Of a stretch of DNA of 64,000 bases, positions 31,718 to 41,965 are shown in pieces (within the stretch, counting starts at the first letter, position 1; each line of letters begins with the position of its first letter). The translations under genes and the position numbers were made by a program. Below the pieces are notes generated by a model that had not been told where the DNA came from, did not search any database, and worked only from the letters and a program-made list of their open reading frames with translations. The stretch is from Metridium senile (lineage: Eukaryota > Cnidaria > Anthozoa > Actiniaria > Metridiidae): contig OX459104.1 of the NCBI GenBank assembly GCA_949775045.1, forward strand, positions 10,897,655 to 10,961,654. The letters run 5' to 3'.

Positions 31718-34700
31718 ATGCGTTCATTGATCGTTCTCTGCTGCCTGGCAGCTTTCTGCGTTCTACAGAACATTCCAGTTTCATCTGCTTACAAAGAAGC
31801 AATCCACTGCTAAAGTACACGTAGACTCACTGTACAAGATCCTAAACAGTAAGCTCTTGACGCTCAAAATGAAAATCAACCAAATCAAAAAGAAAATCTA
31901 CAAAACAAACTATGATTTGATAATCCTGAGAAAGCTGAAACATCTGCTTTTGAAACTGATCATGAACAAGTACAATCCTTGTGAGCACGAGTATATTTTG
32001 ATGGATTTCCTCTACAAGCAGTCCATTAAGATAGAAGCTAAAGCAGATCTACCGGCCCACTACACTGTCACACTTAAAGGTAAGCTTTTATTCAACAGGG
32101 AAAAATTAAAGCAGTTTTTATCCGTTTCCTTTTTTATTGACCTCCATTCTCTCCGTCGATTTATCGAATTACTGAGTTTTTTAAGTGGTTATCAATTATT
32201 CTGAAAAGCTATAACAAGGAAGCAAAACTGATTTCATTAAAAGAGTTAATTCTCCCACCCCACCCTCAGCCCTCCCTCCATTAAAAAACCACACACGACT
32301 TCCTTTTTTGCACGAGAAGAAGATTTATGAAATAAGAAGTGAAAGCTGAATCAATATTCTAGACAACGAATAGCCATGAAAATAGCCGTGGGAAATATGA
32401 CTTTCAAACTGAAACAATTTACACTATCCTTAGTTACATGTATTAACATGTTTTAAGTCTGATTGTTTGCGCTCATTTGTAAACAGTTCATCTTAAACTA
32501 CTTATGCTTAATACAAACAAACTTATCGTTAGTGCAGTTTTCATTTTTGTTACGGTTATAAAAGTTCATCCGTGTCGGTGTTATTTACAAAACTAATTAA
32601 GTGTAGTTTATAGGAAATTATTGATGTTACTGTCAATTTTGAATGTTATTTGTCGGAAAACATTGGTATAACGTATACATGTTGAATATGAATGAATAAA
32701 GCATATTTCAAGCTTGGTAAGCTACATGTAACATGCAACAAAACTTTCACCATCCTTTTTGAAACAGTTTCATTTTCATTTTTTCATTTCAGTACATTTT
32801 CTATCAAGTGCTATTGTTTTCACCAATAGGCAATAAAATGAGATGTTTAACAACGTAAAAAAGGAACCCTAACTCTACTTACTTTGCCAGCTCATTGTCC
32901 ACATGAAATAGATAACACCTGGTATATATTTAAAAAAAAAAGGAACTTCTTTGAAAATTTCGTGTATTTGCTCACGAAAATAGAATACTTTCAAAGTGAT
33001 TCGTATTGAAGTCTTTCATATTTCCACAAATATAGTTTTTTTCCGCATCGGAGTGCCATAAGTACGTTGCACATCTTCCAACAAGGTAGTGGAAATGTTT
33101 TTCTTTGTATATAATAAGAACCGACAATGACAATTTGTGTACATTTTAACAATTTCGCAATTAACTGCATGAAAGTTGTAATTTAGTGGGACGGAATTTA
33201 AAAGGATTAAAATACAAAACTCTTTCTTTTGTTTTTCCTTTCTTCCTAAAGTTACTAACGTTTGTTTTTCTGGTGACAAGATTCTTGCAATCGGTGGTTT
33301 GCATTTCAATTTTAAAACAATTTTTTTAAAGATAGATAATAAATTAGCTGAATTGATAAAACACACACACAAAAAAAAACATTAACAAAGAAAACAGTTA
33401 AAAAGCAAAAACGTAAAAATCATAATATGAGCCACACGTTTGTTTACTTATGCTTGGGTTACAAGAGAAATTTCAATATATTAAGTCATTTGGATAGCAG
33501 AAATACATACTAGAGTTGTCTATTTTATATTTAAATTCTTATGTAATGTTTAATTCAAATTTTTAGATATAGCATATGTCTTTTATCAATATCATTATTT
33601 AATTAATTTATTCTTACTTCTACATAAATTATTTATTTAATTTTTTTCCCTAGAAGGCCCAGTGTAAGATTAGCTTTGCTAAACTGGTGTATTTTGTAAA
33701 TACTTTTTAAACCTTCTCTAAATAAAGTTAATCAATCACTCAATCAGTCTACAAAAACAATTAATGGAATCTGTCCATTAAAGCTAACACCCAGCCTTTC
33801 TGTAAATATAGTTGTCACATTGTAATAGGGATATTTAGCTAGTTTGCATGATTGAGCAAATAAAAAGTGTTACAGAAATTGTCAAAGAGAAACTGCTCGT
33901 GTAGACAAGCCTTTGAAAATTATTATATAAGGCTTATGTATTTATCATACTGACAATCATTAATTAACAAATTAATTAATGTTTACATATTGCCACACAT
34001 CTGGAACTTAGCAAACTAACTATTCCTATGTAATTTAGGCTGGTAAGTTTGCGGTTATGCGGTTTCACGTTATTTGTGGTGCGGTTTTGCGTCTTTTTGT
34101 TTCATTTATAGGTGCGGTTTTGCGATTTTGCAAAACTGAGCGGTTTGCGGGTTTCTTTGTCATTTTTTGGACTCGTTGAACGGAGTACCGGTTTTGAAGT
34201 AGTAACATGAAAAAGTCACAGTTCAACAAGGCAAAGCGTGCTTGTAAGTGACCATAGGTTTTTAATCATTTTTACAAATGGAAACTAGCGAGTGTTATAG
34301 GCGGTGTTAGATATAAATGATATAGGTAATATAATGAAATTTATTGTATTAAATGGTCTGAACCCAGGTGAATGAATGTTTATCGAAGTAACAATATTTG
34401 TCGAAGTAACAATATTTGTAATAGGATCATCCGGGTGGATGTAGCCCTCAGAAGGGCTGTTTGATGTGACTGACGTTTCGACATCCTGTGCGGAAGTCAT
34501 CTTCAGAGTCAAGTGAATAAAAAGTCAGATAGAGTGATATTTATACTCCCACGCTAATTAATGGATGTAGCGTCATTAGCGGCATCGGTCTTGTTGTATG
34601 GCTGAACCGCTTGGGTGTAATTAGCGGCATAAGTCCCATTGTGTGGCGGTACCGTTTCGGCGGTGTTTTGTTTGCTAAGTTTGTTTACAAGCCGGTTGTA

Positions 34701-37700
34701 TTGTGTTGGAAGTGTAATAGATCTATTAATTGGTTGATGTTCTAACTTGGTAAACCAACTTTCAAGGACTAGTCTTTGCTTTCTGTTCCCACTAAAAGAA
34801 ATACATTCACCAGAATCCCAGTTAATGGAATGTCCAGTCTTGGTATAATGCATGGCGATGTTGTTTCGATTGTCCTGTTGTTGATCTGCTTTCAGGAACA
34901 TCAGAAAGAAAAACAAAACACCGCCGAAACGGTACCGCCACACAATGGGACTTATGCCGCTAATTACACACAAGCGGTTCAGCCATACAACAAGACCGAT
35001 GCCGCTAATGACGCTACATCCATTAATTAGCGTGGGAGTATAAATATCACTCTATCTGACTTTTTATTCACTTGACTCTGAAGATGACTTCCGCACAGGA
35101 TGTCGAAACGTCAGTCACATCAAACAGCCCTTCTGAGGGCTACATCCACCCGGATGATCCTATTACAAATATTGTTACTTCGACAAATATTGTTACTTCG
35201 ATAAACATAATGAAATTTGTAACACCGTAAAAAATGTTGACTTAACTTTACAGACGTTTCGATTCGAGCTTTAGCCCTTCGTCGGAGTAAGGCGACGAAG
35301 AGCTAAAGTTCGAAGCGTCAGTAAAGTTAAGTCAACATTTTTTACGGTGTTACAAATTTCATTATATTACAAATCATTTTTACACATTAGCAATTAATTG
35401 ATGGTCGTACTGAGTTAATTTTGTTACGCTCAACGCTTATAAATTGTTTCGTTTGACGCTTGAGGGTTAAATTGAAAGCCGTTTGCCACTTGGCTGTTAA
35501 TCCCATTTATTAAGGTTCTTTATTGTTCAGTCACTTATAAATATTTTAATCACAAGTATTTTCCCGGAAGTTATTGATTGCAATTGGGTGGAAACGTACA
35601 TAGTATAGTAAGACGTTAGACGATCAGGTCTATTGTGGTTTGCCTTAAAACTGCATTTGTTTAATATACTGTGTGTTACTGTTACAATAAATGTTTTTCT
35701 GTACATGTTTTTTCTTAGTTGACCACAAATCACTGGTTAATCAGAGGCGAGTAGAAAAGAAGAAGAAGGGCCAAGATCTTCGTGTGTTTTATCTTCCACG
35801 TGATGGTGCCACACCCATAGAGATTGATCGACTCGTACACAATTTGAACACAAACAACACAACAGTGCAATTCCGCATCCAGAGAGCAGTTCCATCTGGT
35901 ACTGTAGATATGAAGTCCTACTCTCTAGTATTTGGAGGGAAATATAACCAGCAAGCAAAAGCAGACCCCAAGCGGGTAATATATTTCTAACTTACTTATT
36001 TACCTATTTAATGACTATATTACTTACTTACTTACTAACCAACTTACCTACATTATTCATCATTTATATTCATAGGTTTATGCCTTCTACGATAACTTTG
36101 AGGCTTCATCTTTACAAGGATGGAGTCAAGTATGGGGTGAATGGACAATCAAAAAAGGCCGACTTTTTGGCAAAACCGGTAAATCTTCTCATGGATCTGG
36201 CGTGGTTGGTCTTTACTTGAAACAAGGTCAGAACTGGGGCGATATCGAGATTGAGCTAGATCTTATGGAGACAGGTGGCCATGTTGTATATCCTGGTCCA
36301 TTTTTTCGAGTAAAGGATCATCGCCTTAAGCACACGACAGCTTGGTGGTTTGAATATTACACAGATCATAAAGAATGCACTATGAGACCAAACCAGAACA
36401 ACAAAGATGGCGGCTGGAAATACAAATGTTCCCTTCCGAAAACTCTTTCCAAAAATAAATGGTTCCACTTTAAATACCGCTTACAAGGAAGTAACATCAA
36501 ACAGTGGGCGAATGGTAAGCTGATACAGGACGTTAATGTTGATAAAGAGTGGATGATTTCCAAAGGAACTATCGCTCTGGGTTGTCATTCCACTTACAGT
36601 GGAAGCAAGGGTGGATGCCGAACCTATTACGATAACATCAAAGTACGACTTCTAACACAGAACAAACCTACAGTATCTCTTGGTCAAGTTTGTAAAATTG
36701 CTCACCATGGAAAAAGTAAGCTTGGTACTAAAGAACAGCCTGCCAATTCTTGCAAAGAAATTCACGATACAGTTCTCACTTACAAAGGAAAACCACATCA
36801 GAATGGAGTGTACTGGATCAAGACAGACTCCGTTGGCAAAAGAATTTTTCAGACTTTCTGTGATTTGCGACAAGGTGGATGGACACTGGTTGGAAAGATA
36901 ATAGGACAAGCAGGAAATATCTACAATACATGGCTTGTGCGAAACGTCAATGTCGAGCTCCTAAAATCCCCAAATATTACATCTGGGAATATAAAGTATG
37001 GTTGCCTTGACGCTCGTCGTATTGCAGTGAAACATTCCTCTGAGATCATGTTCTCTAGTGGTGACAATTCCTTGGGGGTTGGGGTGAAGTGGATTCGATG
37101 GCAGCTACCAGCTCAAAGAGAAGTCAAATCGTGGTGGAATCATGGCGTAGGTTACAGCAAAGTAAAAGCCACGGCAACAAGTACAGTAACTGTTAAGGCA
37201 TGGAATGGAAAAACAAAGGTACAAACCTGAGAAGGAAGGAGGGGATTGGAAGAGGGGGAGGGGACTAACTTTATCCACTAGACTGATCGGTGAATCGATT
37301 TAATAAAATAACTTAAAGAACTGCATGTTAATTAAAGCCTCTTAACGATGTTTTTGACAACTAAGCATTTAATATTATGTTTTGTATCAAAGCAAAGTCA
37401 CTTACAGGTGCGGGAATCATATCATGTTACGTTATTGACTTTTTATCCAGATCCTAATAAAATTCCACTAGATCGAAGGAACACACAGGAAATATATCAT
37501 GAGGAGCACTGATCAATGCCACCACTTGAATTAGGGGAGAAATGAAAGTACGATTTCATAATGAATAAAAGGACTCTTAGTCAAGATGAGATTCGATGAT
37601 GCAAGAGATTATCAATGCGTTCATAATTTAATGTTACACCATACCAAATACAGTGCAATGTTAAATTTTAGAAATCTCATGGAAATTTTAGAAATTAAAT

Positions 37701-38106
37701 AAAGATTCAAAGTTATTAATTATTAAAATGATCTCATACAATACGGCTCCAGTCACGAATTGAATAGGTACGTATAACGAGCTCAACTTAAATAATAAAT
37801 AAAACAAGAACAAAACACAGTCTAACAGTGAATAATGTAATGCTATTTCAGGTTTGCTACCAAAACAAGTACGGTGTGATGCCATACCCATATCATGGAG
37901 GCTCGTACCCATATACCTCTTACGATCAACAAGGCAACACCAGACCAAACGACTACTGTATGGCCTTAGAGGTATTGCTAAAGGGGTCATCTGCTGATGG
38001 ATGGAGTCAGAATGCTAATGGGTACGACTCCCCTCAAAGCGATTCTGATTGGCCAAATAAAGCAATCAGTCACCAAAAACCCTACCTGCTGGTATGGCTC
38101 AAGTGA
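31718..38106 (+). CDS. Secreted DUF2341 / LamG-like / fibrinogen-like protein, four exons, 1-nt frame break in exon 1
   Basis: Exons 31718-32079, 35719-35975, 36076-37218 and 37852-38106 (stop TGA), with intron phases 1,0,0; about 670 aa. The ATG opens a signal peptide (MRSLIVLCCLAAFCVLQN) but that frame stops at 31811-31813. The mature frame (KVHVDSLYKIL onward) is one base out, so exon 1 has one base too many or two too few. Domains in order: a Lys/Leu-rich, possibly coiled-coil stretch; a DUF2341-type beta-sandwich (HYTVTLK, DLRVFYL, ending VYAFYDNFE); a concanavalin/LamG-like domain to about 36650 (GWSQVWGEW, WFHFKY, YYDNIKVRLL); and a fibrinogen-like N-subdomain (SCKEI, GVYWIK, FCDLRQGGWTLVGK) ending in a C-terminal block closing with YLLVWLK. 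Family knowledge suggests an extracellular lectin or matrix role; the ligand is unknown. The frame break may be sequencing error, polymorphism or early decay; the other exons are clean. Confidence 0.8.
34020..34160. repeat. GCGGTTTTGCG-rich dispersed repeat
   Basis: Repeated TGCGGTTTTGCG motifs; an inverted relative lies at about 44615-44770 (AAAACCGCAAAACCGCAC). Confidence 0.6.
34461..34515 (-). ncRNA. Hammerhead-ribozyme-like motif (left arm)
   Basis: Mirror copy of the motif at 35070-35124, on the opposite strand: CTGAAGA is the complement of 34500-34506 and GAAA the complement of 34476-34479, with the same stem II. Confidence 0.5.
35070..35124 (+). ncRNA. Hammerhead-ribozyme-like motif (right arm of Penelope-like element)
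   Basis: The conserved core CTGAAGA (35078-35084) is followed by a stem-II hairpin GACTTCC/GGATGTC (6 of 7 pairs), GAAAC (35105-35109), a very short stem III and a GTC cleavage triplet (35114-35116). A weak stem I can form between TTGA and TCAA. Penelope-like elements are known to carry hammerheads with a minimal stem III. Confidence 0.55.
35209..35375. repeat. Long hairpin with degenerate hammerhead-like cores
   Basis: TAATGAAATTTGTAACACCG on the left returns as its complement near 35365. Near the centre, both strands carry a CGACGAA...GCTAAAG...CGAA(A)CGTC pattern like a hammerhead with a short stem II, but the CUGA box is mutated (CCGA or GCGA). Confidence 0.45.
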
Positions 38107-38194
38107 TAAACCACCGACGACGACAATTACCACACAGCTAATTTTAAAAGGTTGAATGAAAAACGGTGTTTTTTATTATTGTTTAAAAATGATT

Positions 38195-38262
38195 TTCCAT
38201 TCCATTCCATTCTATATTCCTTTCCTTTCCTTTCCTTTCCATTCCATTCCATTTCATTCATG
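38195..38262. repeat. (TTCC)n / (TTCCA)n microsatellite
   Basis: TTTCC and ATTCC units, 90-160 bp past the stop of the DUF2341 gene. Confidence 0.85.
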
Positions 38263-38502
38263 TGCGCAATCGAAAGTGTCGTAAATACCTGAGGTAATAA
38301 TAACTTCCAACTCAAAAATGTGTTTAATTTCGTGACATGACAGTTTAAACTAAGAAGAAAACGCTATGGTATCAACGCCGTTTTTCTGTCAATCCTTTTT
38401 AAAATTACTGTGAGTAAATTTTAATTATAAGCTAATTTTAAAAGTAAGATATGATAAAGCCTAGTGTCAACCATCCTAAAAGAATGCTACTGACGTATTA
38501 TG

Positions 38503-38797
38503 AGAGAGAAAAGGAGAGAAGGAGAGAAGGAGAAAAGGACAGAAGGACAGAAGGACAGAAGGACAGAAGGACAGAAGGACAGAAGGACAGAAGGACAGAA
38601 GGACAGAAGGACAGAAGGACAGAAGGACAGAAGGACAGAAGGACAGAAGGACAGAAGGACAGAAGGACAGAAGGACAGAAGGACAGAAGGACAGAAGGAC
38701 AGAAGGGCAGAAGGACAGAAGGACAGAAGGGCAGAAGGACAGAAGGACAGAAGGGCAGAAGGACAGAAGGACAGAAGGGCAGAAGGACAGAAGGAAA
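38503..38797. repeat. GGACAGAA octamer satellite
   Basis: About 35 copies of GGACAGAA. From about 38705 every third unit is GGGCAGAA, giving a 24-bp higher-order period. ORFs on both strands are artefacts. Confidence 0.95.
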
Positions 38798-40014
38798 GAC
38801 AATTAACATTGTAAACGTCATGATATTATAATGGATGTAGAAATCTTAGAAAGAATAAAATAAAAGTGGTGCATCTAATCGTTGTGATTTGTGATAAATC
38901 AATAATGTTTTATTTGTTGAACCAATGTTGAATTGATTGGTTAGTTTTGCTTAATTGATCGAGTGATTAATTGGTCGGACGTCGGTCGGTTGGAATTTTG
39001 TTACAAATATTTGCTGTTGATTCTAAATGGATATAAATTAAATGCCAAAAAAATTGTGAAAAAATGATTCGTATGTAAAAATATAACTGAGAGCAAAATT
39101 GTAGAGCAAGCCATTCAGAAAATAGAAAATATTCCACTTTAGGTTCCTTTCTATTTGTTTGTATTTAGAATCAAAAGCTGAAATGTTGAGTTATTGCTAA
39201 TGTCGACATGTTATTTCCATTTCTGGACATCATTTTGGCATTGCTGATGGGTTTAATTAGGTGGGTCACATGACCTCTAGCTGCAAAGGGCCTATTATGT
39301 TAAGTTTCGTATTGGCCAGGACAAGTAAAGGAATTCCCACAAACGAAAACAAATACAAAAGAAAAGGCAATCGTTATTGGTAATAAATGATTTAATTTTA
39401 AAATGGGTATAACTGTAGATATATGTTTTAACCAATAGCTCTCAGAATTTGAGACTACCATTTTATGCAACCTTATACTGTCTTCACTGTTATGCAGTAT
39501 CAAAACATTTCATTGGATCAAAGTATAAACTAGATGGTTCAATTCCTTGAGCTTTAGATACGTTTTCCCTTGTTAGCACTCAAAATGTCTCAGAACTTTG
39601 CTATACATTTACTATTAAAAAAACCATCAAGCAACGAACAGCAGTGTTTTATTTATTTCTTATTGATTTATGTATAAAAGCATGAGGCACAGGCGATGAG
39701 TTTTCGTAATTAAAACAATTCCATTTACCCTTTCGCACATTACCGTTACCTCAGAAAACCGTTTTAGAAATAAGTGTATTTTGAGAATTAAGTTTATAAG
39801 AAAGAAAATTCCAGTAGATATATATACTGCATTCAGTACACCAATGCTGTATATTATTCAATGCGACATATAAGAACCAGAGCGAATATTACGCCGAGGA
39901 TCTGTAAAAGAAAATGTAATGATGAGGATAAGGATCAAGGATCAAGGAAGAGGACGAGGTCGAGTATAACATACGATGACAATAACGATAACCATAGCGA
40001 AAAAACGACAATAT

Positions 40015-40655
40015 TAATGATAATGATAATAATAATGATAATAATAATGATAATATATTAGTAATATTAATGATAATGATAACGATAATGATAATGATAA
40101 TGATAACGATAATGATAATGATAACGATATAGTGATAATGATAACGATAATGATAATGATAACGATAATGATAATGATAACGATATAGTGATAATGATAA
40201 TGATAATGATAACGATATAGTGATAATGATAATGATAATGATAATGATAACGATAATGATAATGATAATGATAACGATATAGTGATAATGATAATGATAA
40301 TGATAACGATATAGTGATAATGATAATGATAATGATAACGATATAGTGATAATGATAATGATAATGATAACGATATAGTGATAATGATAATGATAATGAT
40401 AACGATATAGTGATAATGATAATGATAATGATAACGATATAGTGATAATGATAATGATAATGATAACGATATAGTGATAATGATAATGATGATGATAACG
40501 ATATAGTGATAATGATAATGATAACGATATAGTGATAATGATAATGATAATGATAACGATATAGTGATAATGATAATGATAATGATAACGATATAGTGAT
40601 AATGATAATGATAATGATAACGATATAGTGATAATGATAATGATAACGGTATTAT
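40015..40655. repeat. GATAAT array with a 32-bp higher-order unit
   Basis: GATAATGATAATGATAATGA then TAACGATATAGT recurs about 15 times from 40110. Confidence 0.9.
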
Positions 40656-40900
40656 TAATAATATTAATAATATAAATATTATAAATATTATTTATTAATA
40701 ATGATAATATTAATAATAATGATAATATTAATAATAATGATAATATTAATAATCATAGTAATGATAGTAATGATAATGCTAATGCTGATTTTAATATAAA
40801 TGATAATGATAATGTTAATGATAATATTATATAAGGATAATATATTGATAATTTTAATGATATTGATAACGATAATGGCAATGATAATGATAGACATAAA
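40656..40900. repeat. AAT/GATAAT low-complexity tract
   Basis: Irregular AATATT and GATAAT units. Confidence 0.8.
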
Positions 40901-41299
40901 AATGAGACTAAGTAAAGAAATAATGTTATGACGTTTCGGAGCCATCACGCTCCATTATCAAATAATAATAATTACAGTTTAAAAAACTCATTAATAATTC
41001 ATGACCATTTTCTCCAATCCGATGCTCCTCTCAGGTCACGAGGAAAGCATTGTATACCGCATAATCTACGTTTGAAACGCGGAGGGATTTGAATGCGGCC
41101 CAAGGGAATGATGGTGTAGAATAGAAGAACAATGGAATGCAAATGAACATGAAGCATTATAAAATGGCACATATGTCATGCATTATATAATGTTTCATGT
41201 CCATAATTCAGATATTACCTGTCCCCTCGTATCTACTTGCGACTGACGAGTAAACATCAGACTTAAAAATAATTTCATTTTAGATTTTTGGCGAAAAAA

Positions 41300-41350
41300 A
41301 GTCTTTGAGTGCCAATGCAAGGATTCGAACCGAGATCTTCTGCTTGTTTT
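41300..41350 (-). mobile_element. tRNA-like B-box fragment
   Basis: The minus strand has GGTTCGAATCC followed by TTGCATTGGCACTC. No convincing A-box or acceptor stem, so probably an old SINE end. Confidence 0.35.
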
Positions 41351-41483
41351 TTTCCGCGCTTTAAGCGGCATTATACTACTCAATCAATCGATGAAAAGTT
41401 TGCAACGAAATGTCATCAAGATTAAAGTTGCTTAGCATTCCTCTATTATGATCAATTCCCAAATGCAAACAATCTTCCGTTTT

Positions 41484-41618
41484 CTTTCGTTTCATCGATA
41501 TTGGACAAAATGGTCATGAATTACTAATGAGTTTTTTAAGTCATTCAAAAAACTCGCAGCACGTGTTTTATCAGGTATAAAATCCCTTTAAAAACACTGC
41601 TGCTCGTTTTTTAAATAG
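41484..41618. repeat. Foldback repeat, copy 2 (holds the empty site)
   Basis: Homologous to 19890-20262 but without the 228-bp MITE. Confidence 0.75.
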
Positions 41619-41804
41619 TACATGCAGAAAGTTCGCTTATAAAGAAACTAATTTATGTAAATATAAAAAAGAGTAAATTAATAAATAAATAAATAAATTA
41701 TTACGGTCTCAAGCTAAGGGCCAATATGTTTATTGTCTGTTTCCCCCCTCTGGTTTGATTCATTGGTCATATGTTAATATGGTCTCCCTATTTTCAAATG
41801 AATA

Positions 41805-41956
41805 ATAATTACAATAATAATAATGATAATGATAATGGTGATAATACTAATGATAACGATAATGTTAATAATAATGATAATGATTTTGGTGATAATAATA
41901 ATGATAGAAATAATGATCATGATAATGATAATAATAATGATAACAATAATAATAAT
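41805..41956. repeat. GATAAT/AAT microsatellite at the tetraspanin exon 6 donor
   Basis: Begins about 10 nt inside intron 6 of the minus-strand tetraspanin. Confidence 0.9.
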
Positions 41957-41965
41957 GGTACTAAC

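Larger units (their letters stand above)
34377..35208. mobile_element. Penelope-like element remnant arranged as a 298-bp inverted repeat
   Basis: Arms 34377-34674 and 34911-35208 are reverse complements with symmetric coordinates and very few mismatches seen. The roughly 235-bp spacer on the minus strand encodes AMHYTKTGHSINW, a stretch ending QRLVLESWF, and LPTQYNRLV, which look like the end of the GIY-YIG endonuclease of Penelope-like elements. The coding reading starts in the spacer and runs out through the left arm to 34554. No reverse transcriptase remains. It lies in intron 1 of the DUF2341 gene. Confidence 0.65.

Noticed and set aside
33016..33372. 118-codon minus-strand frame in intron 1 of the DUF2341 gene
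   Set aside because: Low-complexity AT-rich composition and no domain.
38451..38831. RTEGQKD and CPSVLLS repeat ORFs
   Set aside because: GGACAGAA satellite translated; period 8 makes a 24-bp peptide repeat.
41195..41222. Possible last exon of the minus-strand tetraspanin (CAG then VISELWT and stop)
   Set aside because: Too short and polar to complete TM4; lacks the Cys-containing tail seen in the paralogue.
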